A stretch of DNA of 48,565 nt from Deltaproteobacteria bacterium (GTDB taxonomy: Bacteria > Desulfobacterota > Desulfuromonadia > Desulfuromonadales > Geopsychrobacteraceae): positions 1-48,565 of the forward strand of contig JAGYPB010000018.1 in the NCBI GenBank assembly GCA_018399135.1. Reading direction: 5' to 3'. The position numbers and the translations under genes were made by a program. The notes beneath the pieces are model-generated. The model searched no databases and was not told the DNA's origin. It saw only the letters and a list, made by a program, of their open reading frames with translations. Numbering within the stretch: position 1 is the first letter of the stretch; each line of letters begins with the position of its first letter. Below are positions 37,116 to 45,401 of the stretch, piece by piece.

Positions 37116-37233
37116 CCGGAAAGGATGTGATTTGATAAGTTCTCATGGCGGGGTTTTTTAGTTGAAGCGGTATGTTGTTTTGATTGTGTTCGTGTATTGC
37201 GTATTTTTGCTTTGGTAAGGGCTTTTTCCAGAT

Positions 37234-38643
37234 TCAATCCAGGAGTTCGGCGCGCTTAAGACCAAGCTGCTGTAGATGGCGATAAAGGGTGGCACGATGG
37301 ATGCCGAGGTGACGCGCTGTTGCAGAAAGATTACCATCGGCAGCGGCATAGGCACGACGAATCACTTCTTCGCTTAAATCCTTTCTTTGTCCCCTGCCGC
37401 CAGGCACTACTGACTCGTGCGGTGGCGTGTCAACCCGACCTGACCAGGGTAGCGCCACCGGCGGAGGGGAGGCGAACGAAGAAGCCGGCCGTGCGACGGG
37501 CAGATCGGCGGCAAACTGGCGCCGCTCGCGGATCCATTCAGCAAAAGCCCGCGCCCCGATCGCTTCGGTCTCGGATTCTACCACCACCCGTTCAATGACA
37601 TTACGCAACTCACGAACGTTGCCCGGCCATAGATAGGACTGTAACAGGCGAACGGCCTCGAGGGTCAGACGCCGTGCCAGCTTGCCGTATTGGTGGCTGA
37701 ACTGCACCAGAAAACGTTCGGCCAACAGCGGGATATCTTCTGCACGATCCCGCAAAGGCGGCAGATGAATCCGCAACACCGCCAGACGGTGGTACAAATC
37801 CGCCCGAAATTCTTTTTTAACCACAGCCTGTTCCAACGCGACATTGGTCGCGCCCACAACCCTGACATCGACCTTGCGCGGCACTTCACTGCCAACCCGC
37901 ACCACCTGTCCATCTTCTAATACCCGCAAAAGCTTGCTCTGGGTGGACAGCGGCATATCACCGAGTTCATCAAGAAAAAGAGTGCCGCCGTCAGCACGCT
38001 CGAAGTAACCACGATGCTCCCGCACCGCGCCGGTAAAAGCACCACGCTCGTGGCCAAAAAGTTCCGATTCCAGTAACTGTTCACTGATAGCGGTACAGTT
38101 CAGCGCAGCAAACACCTTGTCATGCCGCCGACTTTCCAGATGCAGGGCATGGGCGACCAGTTCCTTACCGGCTCCCGTCTCACCGGTAATGATCACTGTC
38201 GCATCAGACGCTGCGTAGAGGCGAATCTTGCGGAACACCTCACGCATGACAACACTGGTTCCAACCAGCTGGTGAAAATCCTCCGCTTCCGGCACATCAC
38301 CCGCCGAACGTAAAACCACCTGAACCTGCCGGCTCTGATAATCGTCCGTTAACCCAGCAAGCTGGATATCTGCCAGCACATCTGCCTGCTGGGGCACAAG
38401 TCGTATCCTGATAGCGAAGAGATCCTGTCCCCCCTCGACAACCTCCGTCGCCAGATCTGCCAGAGACGGTGCAGCATCAGGAAAAACGCCAGAGACCGGA
38501 CACCCCCGCAATTGGCTGACAGAACGACCAAGGATTGTTGATAGCCGCTCGGAAACCGAGTGAACCTTCCAATCGCTGTTAGCAGGCAGAACTAGAACCA
38601 GATCAGGAGTAATGACGGGAAGGTAGATGTTCGAATTGATCAT
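37234..38643 (-). CDS. Sigma-54-dependent transcriptional activator (PAS-AAA-Fis)
   Basis: 469-residue enhancer-binding protein. The N-terminus (about 10-120) is PAS-like (WKVHSVSERLSTILGRSVSQLRG) with no receiver domain, so it is not a two-component regulator. The AAA domain has Walker A GETGAGKE (154-161), the sigma-54 contact loop GAFTGA (201-206) and Walker B TLFLDE (221-226), followed by YLWPGNVRELRNVIERV. The C-terminal Fis helix-turn-helix is NLSATARHLGIHRATLYRHL. The ATG at 38643 is chosen; its ribosome site is weak. Next downstream on the same strand, past a cluster of palindromes, is hsp20, so control of the heat-shock cluster is the likely job; that is inference. Confidence 0.92.
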   Translation of the reverse strand: MINSNIYLPVITPDLVLVLPANSDWKVHSVSERLSTILGRSVSQLRGCPVSGVFPDAAPSLADLATEVVEGGQDLFAIRIRLVPQQADVLADIQLAGLTDDYQSRQVQVVLRSAGDVPEAEDFHQLVGTSVVMREVFRKIRLYAASDATVIITGETGAGKELVAHALHLESRRHDKVFAALNCTAISEQLLESELFGHERGAFTGAVREHRGYFERADGGTLFLDELGDMPLSTQSKLLRVLEDGQVVRVGSEVPRKVDVRVVGATNVALEQAVVKKEFRADLYHRLAVLRIHLPPLRDRAEDIPLLAERFLVQFSHQYGKLARRLTLEAVRLLQSYLWPGNVRELRNVIERVVVESETEAIGARAFAEWIRERRQFAADLPVARPASSFASPPPVALPWSGRVDTPPHESVVPGGRGQRKDLSEEVIRRAYAAADGNLSATARHLGIHRATLYRHLQQLGLKRAELLD

Positions 38644-38659
38644 GGTAAAAGGCCGGTCA

Positions 38660-39001
38660 TTAGTAACGCAACGTCGGCAGGTAATCTGAAAAAAGGGAAA
38701 GACCGGATTCAAAGCGAGTAAATTTGACTCCCATACCGGCGTTTTTACTAAGACGGATCAGGTTCGGCGGAATCTTCTTGGCCCACTGCACCCGACCGCG
38801 TACCAACACCTCCTCACCGTCAGGCAGGTATATACATATGCGCAACATGGTGCCGACCCGTTCCGGCTGACCGGTAATGATCCAGGCCCCCGCTACCGAC
38901 AAATTGCCGAGAAAAGCAATTTTAGAGAATTCATCGACTCCGAAGCGAACTTTAAGGCGTCTACTTTTGCGTTCCTGGTTGCGCTCCACCCGGGTTGCCA
39001 T
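38660..39001 (-). CDS. PilZ-domain protein
   Basis: 113-residue single PilZ domain, a candidate cyclic-di-GMP receptor. The N-terminal basic motif RKSRRLKVRFG supplies the arginines, and NLSVAGAWII corresponds to the D/NxSxxG motif. The rest (LRICIYLPDGEEVLVRGRVQWAKK, GMGVKFTRF) follows the beta barrel. The start at 39001 has GGAGGAG about 7 bases upstream. It is 16 bp before the start of the sigma-54 activator gene on the same strand, so the two are probably co-transcribed. This suggests a possible second-messenger link to that regulator, which is inference. Confidence 0.88.
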   Translation of the reverse strand: MATRVERNQERKSRRLKVRFGVDEFSKIAFLGNLSVAGAWIITGQPERVGTMLRICIYLPDGEEVLVRGRVQWAKKIPPNLIRLSKNAGMGVKFTRFESGLSLFSDYLPTLRY

Positions 39002-39130
39002 ACCGTCTCTCCTCCGCAAAAAACATGATGAAACAGGCTTGCCGAATATAGTTCCACAATGACCCGACAGGCATTAATCCATGCGACAGATACTACAGGA
39101 ACCCGGGGTCTACAACAACTTAACAGGTGA

Positions 39131-40057
39131 TCATTCGTGATCGGGCACGGGAATCTTTTCGGTTTCACCCGGCACCTGAGGAAAACGTCCACCGCGCCAA
39201 TCGTCCTTGGCCTGTTCGATCAGCTCCTTGCGGGAAGATACCAGGTTCCACCAGACAGTGCGTTTGCCCAAGGGTTTCCCGCCGACAACGATCAGCCGAC
39301 TATCTACGGTTGCCGTCAATTCAACCCCTGCGATAGCATCGAGTACCGCCATGCTGTGGCGCGGGATCGCCTTTCCCTGTACGTGCACTTCACCATCCAC
39401 CACATAAACGGCACGCTCTTCCACCTGATCAGGCAGTTGTAAAGCAGCTCCTTTACTGATCTGGACATCGGCATAAAGGGTTGGTGACGCAGCTTTTACC
39501 GGCGAAACCATGCCCCAGGCTTCACCGACGATCAGTCTCAGACTCACCCCTTCTTGCCGGACAACTGGAATCTGCTCAGCAGCATAGTGGACAAAGTCCG
39601 GTTCACCCTGCTCTGAATCTTCCGGCAGAGCAACCCACAGCTGCAGCCCGTGCAATGAATGCCCGGACTCACGCAATCCCGGCGGCGTGCGCTCCGAATG
39701 AGAAATACCACGTCCTGCCGTCATCCAGTTGATCTCGGCAGGACGAATCGGCTGGACATTGCCCAGGCTGTCACGGTGCAAAATCTCACCATCGAATAAA
39801 TAGGTAATGGTTGCCAGGCCGATATGGGGATGGGGGCGCACATCCATTCCCCCACCAGGAGGGAACCGGGCCGGGCCAAAATGATCAAAAAAGATCACAG
39901 GACCTACCGATTTCATCTCGTCGGTCGGCAACAGCCGTCTGACCACAAAACCGCCCAAATCTTTTTCTACGGGATGCAGAACCATGCGAATAGCAGCACG
40001 GGGGGAAACTGAACCCTCTTGACCCAGAGTATTATTCTTACTCATCAAATCACTCAT
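39131..40057 (-). CDS. Pirin family protein
   Basis: 308-residue bicupin of the pirin family. The N-terminal cupin shows the metal-binding histidines in DVRPHPHIGLATITYLFDGE and GRGISHSERTP. The family segment FFDHFGPARFPPGGG precedes it. Bacterial pirins have been assigned quercetinase or redox-regulatory roles, but the substrate cannot be told here. GGAGG lies 7 bases before the ATG at 40057; a GTG one codon upstream is less likely. It is transcribed as a single gene. Confidence 0.93.
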   Translation of the reverse strand: MSDLMSKNNTLGQEGSVSPRAAIRMVLHPVEKDLGGFVVRRLLPTDEMKSVGPVIFFDHFGPARFPPGGGMDVRPHPHIGLATITYLFDGEILHRDSLGNVQPIRPAEINWMTAGRGISHSERTPPGLRESGHSLHGLQLWVALPEDSEQGEPDFVHYAAEQIPVVRQEGVSLRLIVGEAWGMVSPVKAASPTLYADVQISKGAALQLPDQVEERAVYVVDGEVHVQGKAIPRHSMAVLDAIAGVELTATVDSRLIVVGGKPLGKRTVWWNLVSSRKELIEQAKDDWRGGRFPQVPGETEKIPVPDHE

Positions 40058-40234
40058 CACAGCACCTCCAGCATTTTCAAAAAAATTTCACGTCTCGAGT
40101 TTACAAAAATTCGAACCCCTTGCGCATAAAAAAACAGAGTATCACAGCGTTAAGCCGTAAGCCCCTGGAATATTTAGTTCCCACACCTGAAGAAACCGGG
40201 CGCTGAGAAGAGGTTATTAAATATGACCGCTTGT

Positions 40235-40254
40235 TGTAGCCATCCATGGCGACA
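40235..40254. repeat. Hairpin GCCAT/ATGGC in the pirin-hipB intergenic region
   Basis: TGT-a-GCCAT-CC-ATGGC-g-ACA, a stem with one mismatch. The 40058-40444 stretch is otherwise gene-free: it holds this hairpin, then an AT-rich promoter/operator region before hipB. A 79-codon minus-strand frame at 40101-40340 has no recognisable family. Confidence 0.35.
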
Positions 40255-40333
40255 AACACCCTTGCCATAGGGAACCCCGACCCAGCGCAATGACAGTGCA
40301 GAATTATTACAAAAAATTCAGTATTAAATACAA

Positions 40334-40379
40334 TTGACAACAGACTTTATGGCAAATAAACTATAAATCTCATTTATAG
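40334..40379 (+). promoter_or_regulatory. hipBA promoter with overlapping palindromic operator
   Basis: TTGACA (40334-40339), 17-bp spacer, TAAACT (40357-40362, 4 of 6). The perfect inverted repeat CTATAAAT-CTC-ATTTATAG (40361-40379) overlaps the -10 and start region, a good position for autorepression by the HipB-like protein. The remaining leader to 40444 is very AT-rich, with further TATATA runs. Confidence 0.55.
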
Positions 40380-40444
40380 ACTAATCTATATATTTTCAAT
40401 TTATATATTTACAGCTATATCTGAAGATAATGATCGGAGACCCA

Positions 40445-40696
40445 ATGATTCGCAAAGCCATATCTCCTGAAAGCTTAGGGTCAGTCTTACGGGAAGCGCG
40501 TAAGCAAAAAGGACTAAACCAAACAGCCACAGGAAGACTGGTTGACATAGATCAGCCCACCGTGTCGAAGGTTGAGCAGGGCAGCGGTGGAACGCAGCTT
40601 GACACCATATTTCGCCTGTTGGCCGCATTAGAACTGGAAATGGTCATACAGCCTCGAAGCAAAACCGATGTCAAAAACGAAGGAGACAACTGGTAA
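40445..40696 (+). CDS. HipB-like XRE-family antitoxin
   Basis: 83-residue helix-turn-helix protein with SLGSVLREARKQKGLNQTATGRLVDIDQPTVSKVEQG, a typical XRE domain, and HipB-like LDTIFRLLAALELEMVI. The ATG at 40445 is preferred because GGAGA lies 5 bases upstream; an ATG at 40430 is in frame but has a poorer ribosome site. The stop is immediately followed by the hipA ATG. Expected to neutralise the kinase and repress the operon from the palindrome upstream. Confidence 0.88.
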   Translation: MIRKAISPESLGSVLREARKQKGLNQTATGRLVDIDQPTVSKVEQGSGGTQLDTIFRLLAALELEMVIQPRSKTDVKNEGDNW

Positions 40697-42028
40697 ATGG
40701 GCCGCAAACCTCTAAAGGCAGAGTTATTCGCCTACATGAATGGGGAGCGGGTCGGCACCCTGACCCGTACAGCAAACGGCAGACTGGAATTCAGCTATGC
40801 CCAATCCTGGATTGCAAGCAGTTCAGGTCGCCCACTGTCCCTTTCGATGCCTTTGGCCGAACAGGTTTACACCGGCGACAGGGTCGAGAATTACTTCGAC
40901 AACTTACTCCCCGATAGCTTGCCGATCAGAAACCGCATTCAAAAAAACTTCCGGGCAGCGACAAACAAAGGTTTTGATCTGCTGTGGCATATCGGCAGAG
41001 ACTGTGTCGGCGCATTGCAACTCCTCCCTGCCGCCGTCAAAGCCGATGTCCAAAAAATAGAGGCGGAACCCTTAAGCGATATAGAGATCGCCGCAACCCT
41101 GAGAAACTACCGAACCATGCCGCTGGGCATGAGCGATGACAAAGATTTTCGTATTTCAATCGCCGGGGCTCAAGAAAAAACCGCCCTGCTTAACCTTTCA
41201 GGGCGATGGCATCGGCCACTGGGAGCTACACCGACCAGCCATATTTTCAAGCTACCGATCGGGCATATCGAACACAGCGGCATCGACCTCTCCGATAGTG
41301 TGGAAAATGAGTGGCTTTGCCATATGATCCTGAAAGCCTTTGACCTTCCCGTTGCCGATACAGAAATACTCTCCTTCGCAGGGACAAAAGCCCTGGTCGT
41401 CAAGCGATTCGACCGGCGCTGGGCTACGGACAAATCGTGGCTGATCCGGCTACCGCAGGAAGATATGTGTCAGGCACTCAACATCCCTCCAGCGCTTAAA
41501 TATGAAGAGGATGGTGGATCCGGCTTTTTGCAGATCATGGATCTGCTGCTCGGTTCTACGGAGAGCTTTGCCGACCGGTGCCTGTTCTTGACGGCAAACC
41601 TGGTCTTCTGGCTCCTGGCTGCCATTGACGGCCATGCCAAGAATTTCAGCATGTTTTTGCTGCCGGGAGGTGGTTTCAAACTGACCCCACTATACGATGT
41701 CATCTCCGCCTTTCCCTTGGTGGCCAAAAAACAACTAGAACAGCGTCGACTAAAGATGGCAATGGCACTCACCGGAAAGAACCGACACTATGATTGGAAC
41801 GCCATACTCTATCGCCACTGGCTTTCCACGGCAAAGGCATGCCGTTTTCCAACAGACGAAATGGAGAAAATCATCGCCGAAATTCTTGACCGCATGGATC
41901 AGGTCATCGCTGAAGTCAGCGCGCAACTCCCTGATTCATTCCCCGATGCCGTTGCTGAACCAATTTTTGAGGGAATAAAAGCGGCACGTGATAAACTAAT
42001 TCGAACGAGGGGATCGACAGCTCTGTAA
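40697..42028 (+). CDS. HipA-like serine/threonine kinase toxin
   Basis: 443-residue kinase of the HipA family; E. coli HipA phosphorylates glutamyl-tRNA synthetase and causes persistence. The N-terminal subdomain has ENYFDNLLPDS. The glycine-loop-like SIAGAQEKTALL is at 154-165, and the ATP-binding lysine is in FKLP (K185). The catalytic loop DGHAKNFS has D311 and N316. The metal-binding aspartate is in YDVIS (D334). All catalytic residues are present, so activity is likely. It begins directly after the hipB stop, with no gap. Confidence 0.93.
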   Translation: MGRKPLKAELFAYMNGERVGTLTRTANGRLEFSYAQSWIASSSGRPLSLSMPLAEQVYTGDRVENYFDNLLPDSLPIRNRIQKNFRAATNKGFDLLWHIGRDCVGALQLLPAAVKADVQKIEAEPLSDIEIAATLRNYRTMPLGMSDDKDFRISIAGAQEKTALLNLSGRWHRPLGATPTSHIFKLPIGHIEHSGIDLSDSVENEWLCHMILKAFDLPVADTEILSFAGTKALVVKRFDRRWATDKSWLIRLPQEDMCQALNIPPALKYEEDGGSGFLQIMDLLLGSTESFADRCLFLTANLVFWLLAAIDGHAKNFSMFLLPGGGFKLTPLYDVISAFPLVAKKQLEQRRLKMAMALTGKNRHYDWNAILYRHWLSTAKACRFPTDEMEKIIAEILDRMDQVIAEVSAQLPDSFPDAVAEPIFEGIKAARDKLIRTRGSTAL

Positions 42029-42107
42029 AATGAACGAAGATGGTTCCTATGGCAAAACATTGCTATGGATCTGGGACAACACCGGGAGAATAACCATAAA
42101 ACCCAAA

Positions 42108-42138
42108 AGCCCCTTGTAGCAATTTGCTGCAAGGGGCT
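42108..42138 (-). terminator. Strong terminator of tRNA-Asn (possibly bidirectional)
   Basis: AGCCCCTTG/CAAGGGGCT stem (42130-42138, 42108-42116), extendable inward through AGCA/TGCT with one bulge. On the minus strand it is followed by TTTTGGGTTTTA. On the plus strand, after hipA, it is followed by GATTTTAAT and could also stop hipA transcripts. Confidence 0.8.
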
Positions 42139-42146
42139 GATTTTAA

Positions 42147-42222
42147 TGGCTCCCTCTGCTGGGCTCGAACCAGCGACAATCTGATTAACAGTCAGATGCT
42201 CTGCCAACTGAGCTAAGAGGGA
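42147..42222 (-). tRNA. tRNA-Asn (anticodon GTT)
   Basis: 76-nt cloverleaf with encoded CCA. Acceptor TCCCTCT/AGAGGGA, D arm TAGCTCAGTTGGCAGAGCA, anticodon stem TCTGA/TCAGA enclosing the loop CTGTTAA (anticodon GTT), and T arm with GGTTCGAGCCC. A strong terminator lies downstream and a promoter upstream. Confidence 0.97.
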
Positions 42223-42241
42223 ATAATTGGTGCGGGTTGGG

Positions 42242-42268
42242 AATATAGGAGATACTACCCCATGTCAA
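42242..42268 (-). promoter_or_regulatory. Promoter of tRNA-Asn
   Basis: Consensus TTGACA (42268-42263) and TATATT (42247-42242) with a short 15-bp spacer, about 20 bp before the tRNA. The -35 hexamer includes the TGA stop codon of mglA. Confidence 0.55.
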
Positions 42269-42861
42269 GCCATTTTTCGGACCTGCTCAGCTCCTTTTTT
42301 GAAGGTCGTTCAACACCAGTTTGGCCACTGCCTTGAGGGTTTCAAACACCCCCTCACCACTTGTGCGCAGGCTTCAAATTCAGGAACCTTGCGTGGATTC
42401 AAGACGTTACTCAGCTCTCGAGATCCACAGGCATTGGCAGGTCGCGCTTATTGTACTGAATGACAAAAGGGATTTTTCGATATCAAACCCTTGCTCTTCG
42501 AGGTTGTCCACAGGTTTTCAAAAGCCTCCAGGTTGGCGTCGAAGCGCTCTTCCTGCGAAGTCAGCAACAAAAACCACACCGTCAACCCTTTAAGAATCAA
42601 TTTGCGCGACGTCGTCAAAAAAACCTGACCGGGAACAGTATAGAGATGGAAACGGGTTTTAAAAACCGCGAATTTCTCTAATGCCAAGGGCAAGAAATCA
42701 AAAAACAGGGTGCGCTCGGTTTCAGTGGCCAGAGATCATCTTGCCCTTGGAACCCTCATTTGTGTAGATATACTGCAGGTTTGTTGTCTTGCCGCACAAG
42801 CCGGGGCCGTAATAGACAATCTTGCAGTTGATTTCCGTGATGCATAATTAATGAAAGACAT
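42265..42861 (-). pseudogene. mglA: MglA-like Ras-family GTPase, frameshifted
   Basis: In three alternating frames the minus strand spells a complete MglA, the small GTPase that sets cell polarity and motility direction. The pieces are MSFINYASR; then [19 protein letters not shown] (Walker A); then [54 protein letters not shown] and [16 protein letters not shown]; and finally VPEFEACAQVV with the family C-terminus. At least five single-base-type indels break it, several in homopolymers (for example one G missing at the CGG-GAA junction near residue 9). Total length (597 bp) equals an intact gene. No internal substitution decay is apparent, so sequencing error is as likely as a true pseudogene. 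Confidence 0.85.
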
Positions 42862-42874
42862 CTGCCGAATTCGA

Positions 42875-43371
42875 TCAGTTAAAAAGGTTGTCGATATCAT
42901 CGTCAGTAATTTCAGCAAACGGACTTTGCCTGAAACTCGGAATGTTGATCCTGAGCCTTGCGTACCAGATCTTCGAGAATCACTGCCAAATCAATACTGG
43001 CTTTTTTAACCCCAGACGTACCAGACCCAGGGAGCTGCGATGATCGAAGATGACCACCAGGATGACCCGCCCGCCGACAATAGAAAGGTGAATATTATCC
43101 TTCTCTCCCTTCATGAAACAGGATCGAGAATTCCTTTTCGCCAATCAGTTTGGCGAGCCCACCGGTCGCTGCGATATTTCCCGCTGTCAGAGAGGCAAGG
43201 CTGGTGGTATCGAGATTTTCCGTTTCGCCGGTGGCAGCAATCATGGCCATCCTTGTCGACCAGGAAAATCACCTTGGCATTTGACTCCCGTAACAGACGA
43301 TCAATCAGAGATATGATCTTCTCTGGGTATTCCTCATCATACATGACCAGAGATGACTGTGAGCTGAGCAT
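42875..43371 (-). pseudogene. mglB: MglB-like roadblock/LC7 protein, frameshifted
   Basis: Partner and GTPase-activating protein of MglA. The first frame gives MLSSQSSLVMYDEEYPEKII...NAKVIFLVDKDG. A second frame continues MIAATGETENLDTTSLASLT and IAATGGLAKLIGEKEFSILF, then a third gives VVIFDHRSSLGLVRL, VILEDLVRKAQDQ and the acidic tail EITDDDIDNLF. At least three indels are needed. The ATG has AAGGAG upstream and a good promoter, and mglA follows 13 bp after the stop, the usual mglBA order. Expression signals look healthy despite the broken frame. Confidence 0.85.
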
Positions 43372-43408
43372 GTGGTACTCCTTGTTAGGATTCTCTGTGA
43401 TTAAGGCA

Positions 43409-43438
43409 TTTATATCATTTAAAAAGTCCTCATATCAA
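43409..43438 (-). promoter_or_regulatory. Promoter of the mglBA operon
   Basis: TTGATA (43438-43433) and TATAAA (43414-43409) with an 18-bp spacer, each 5 of 6 to consensus. The predicted start is about 30 bp before the mglB ATG. Confidence 0.6.
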
Positions 43439-43489
43439 GGAACTAATCATTAGAAAAGGAATTACGCAATACCGCATAAAGGTTGACTT

Positions 43490-44678
43490 ATGCCACGAAA
43501 ACATCTACTTAAGTTTATAACTGAATTATTTTTGAGTAACCACCATACCGGTTTTTCAACAAACAAGACAACAACAGGATCTCCCTTGCCAACAAACTAC
43601 CAGCACCCGGTCGGCCTGCAACCCGCAAAAAAGCCAAACAGGTATTTTCATCGATCCGCGAAGGTTACGATTTATCTCTGCTCGACGATTGCGACAACGC
43701 ATACCGTTTTACTGCCCTGGTCTCGCCCACCGACTCGGCCGATATTTTTGTGCAATTTAGCCGCTTTCTATCTGATGAAGCTTTTTTATTCTGGAATTTC
43801 TACCCTGAACAAGCAATAAGCCAACGCTCAAGTACCGAGGAATCGCGTCCGGAGCCCGCAGTTTATTATTCCCCCTATCTGCCAACCAACATGATTCTGC
43901 AAACCATTACTCCCTATTTGAGCCGCATGATCCATGATGGTTTTGTCGGTTTTGGCCTGGCCAACAATCGTAAGGGGCCTCGAGCTTTTCTGTTCAGAGG
44001 AAAAAGTATTGAGTTTTTACCGATAATCACCTGCGCCTGTGCAATTTCTTTGTCCACAATCAGATTCCTACCGTGACGACCTGCTGCTACCCACCGACTA
44101 CGACCATCACCACCTCTCCCTGCTTGGTCTGCCACGCGAGCTGCTTTCCCCTGAACTTAAAAACTTGGCACCGCTGAACTCGATGCTTCTCTCTACTGTG
44201 ACGAGATAACTGAAATGCTCGACATGTATGAAGTTGAAGAAGGGCTGTCTTTTTTCTCACACGCAAAGACAAGAGCAGATTGCTGAACTGATCAAGAGCA
44301 AACTTCCACAGCACAGTTTGCCGGATGTCGAATTCGGTTCTCTGTTATTGGACTGGAGTGATTTCGTCACCGAGTGCGAATACGTTTTTGACGGTGATCT
44401 GTGGGAATATCGACAGGGGTTGAAAATCCGCGATATGATTGCAACGGTGGCTGAACTGTTGGAAGATCCCCTCGCAGAAAAAATCAGATCGATTGTCAGC
44501 GAACCGGATGAGATCTTTCGCAAAAACCTGGTTGACAGCTCCAAAACGCCTCGACACCCAGGACAACCTGTCGGTTAATCAGGAACGTTTCTGGTACCAG
44601 GGAATGGTACGTCACCAGGGAACTGAACTGCGCCGCGATCTGATCCGCCACGGCTGGTTCAATAAGGCCGTAGCCATG
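43490..44678 (+). pseudogene. Unrecognised protein gene of about 395 codons, frameshifted
   Basis: Successive frames on the plus strand join into one protein. It starts at MPRKHLLKFITELFL, passes through KQVFSSIREGYDLSLLDDC, FTALVSPTDSADIFVQFSRF, VYYSPYLPTNMILQTITPYL, DGFVGFGLANNRKG, LLPTDYDHHHLSLLGLPREL and MLDMYEVEEGLSFF, and ends with IAELIKSKLPQHSLPDVEFG, YVFDGDLWEYRQGLKIRDMI, AELLEDPLAEKIRSIVSE and FWYQGMVRHQGTELRRDLI. At least four frame changes are needed. The intervening sequence shows no stop-rich decay. I do not recognise the family; no enzymatic motif, signal peptide or membrane segment is obvious. It is divergent from mglB, and its end overlaps the mqnB start. Confidence 0.7.
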
Positions 44679-45389
44679 ATATTGATCATCGCTGCAACCC
44701 GGCGGAAACAGCTCTTCTGCGTCAACAATTGAGTCCCGGTAAAAATCTGCTGTGCGGCGGCAGGGAGTTATTGCACGGCCATCTTTACGGTGCCCGGGGT
44801 AGTGGTTGGTCACGGTGGCATCGGTGCCATGCTGATGGCGATGCAATTAACCCGGATGTTAGCCAACAGCGACCTGAGGCAGTAATCCTCTGTGGCTGCG
44901 GGGGTGGCAGCTATCCTGACAGCAACCTTGATCCTGGCGATCTGGCTCTGGCCAGCAGCGAGATTTACGGCGACTGCGGGGTCACGACAGACAGCGGTTT
45001 TATCCCGCTGGAACGGCTGAAAGATTCCGCAGCAAGCCCGCCTTGCTCCAATCTTTCAACAGTCCTATGATCTTGAGTCTCCGCTATACAAAAGAGCAGC
45101 CCGGTTGCTCCCCCAAGGCGCATTGCGGCCCATTTGTTACAATCAATAACTGCAGTGGCACCCGGAATTAAGCCGGCAACCCAGCATCCAGCCGCCGCTA
45201 TCTGTGAAAACATGGAGGGAGCGGCAGCAGCGCAGGTATGCGCGAATTTTCCTGCCCGCTATTAGAATTACGCGGAATTTCAACCCGACTGGCACCCGCG
45301 CCGATGAGCTATGGGACATCCCCCTGGGCGTGAGGGTTGCGCAAGAGGCGGTTCTGATGCTGTTACAGCGCAACTTGCTGACCCCCTGA
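44676..45389 (+). pseudogene. mqnB: Futalosine hydrolase, frameshifted
   Basis: Nucleosidase that removes hypoxanthine from futalosine in the alternative menaquinone pathway. Alternating frames give MILIIAAT, then LSPGKNLLCGGRELLHGHLYG, VVGHGGIGAMLMAMQLTRML, PEAVILCGCGG, PGDLALASSEIYGDCGVTTD, IFQQSYDLESPLYKRAARLL, the nucleoside-binding ENMEGAAAAQV of the PNP/UDP phosphorylase fold, and DELWDIPLGVRVAQEAVLML. At least six indels are required. mqnD follows 12 bp after the stop, which supports the identity. The intact neighbour and near-perfect residue conservation make local sequencing error a serious alternative to true loss. Confidence 0.82.
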
Positions 45390-45401
45390 AGGATTTTTGC
45401 C

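Noticed and set aside
40101..40340. 79-codon minus-strand frame between pirin and hipB
   Set aside because: No recognisable family, no ribosome site, and it covers a hairpin and the hipBA control region.
44228..44578. Intact small gene in the broken block
   Set aside because: Its sequence continues smoothly into neighbouring frames on both sides, so it is a fragment of the larger frameshifted gene.
44729..45070. Independent 113-residue protein
   Set aside because: Its first and middle parts are pieces of MqnB in two frames; it is a fragment of the broken futalosine hydrolase gene.
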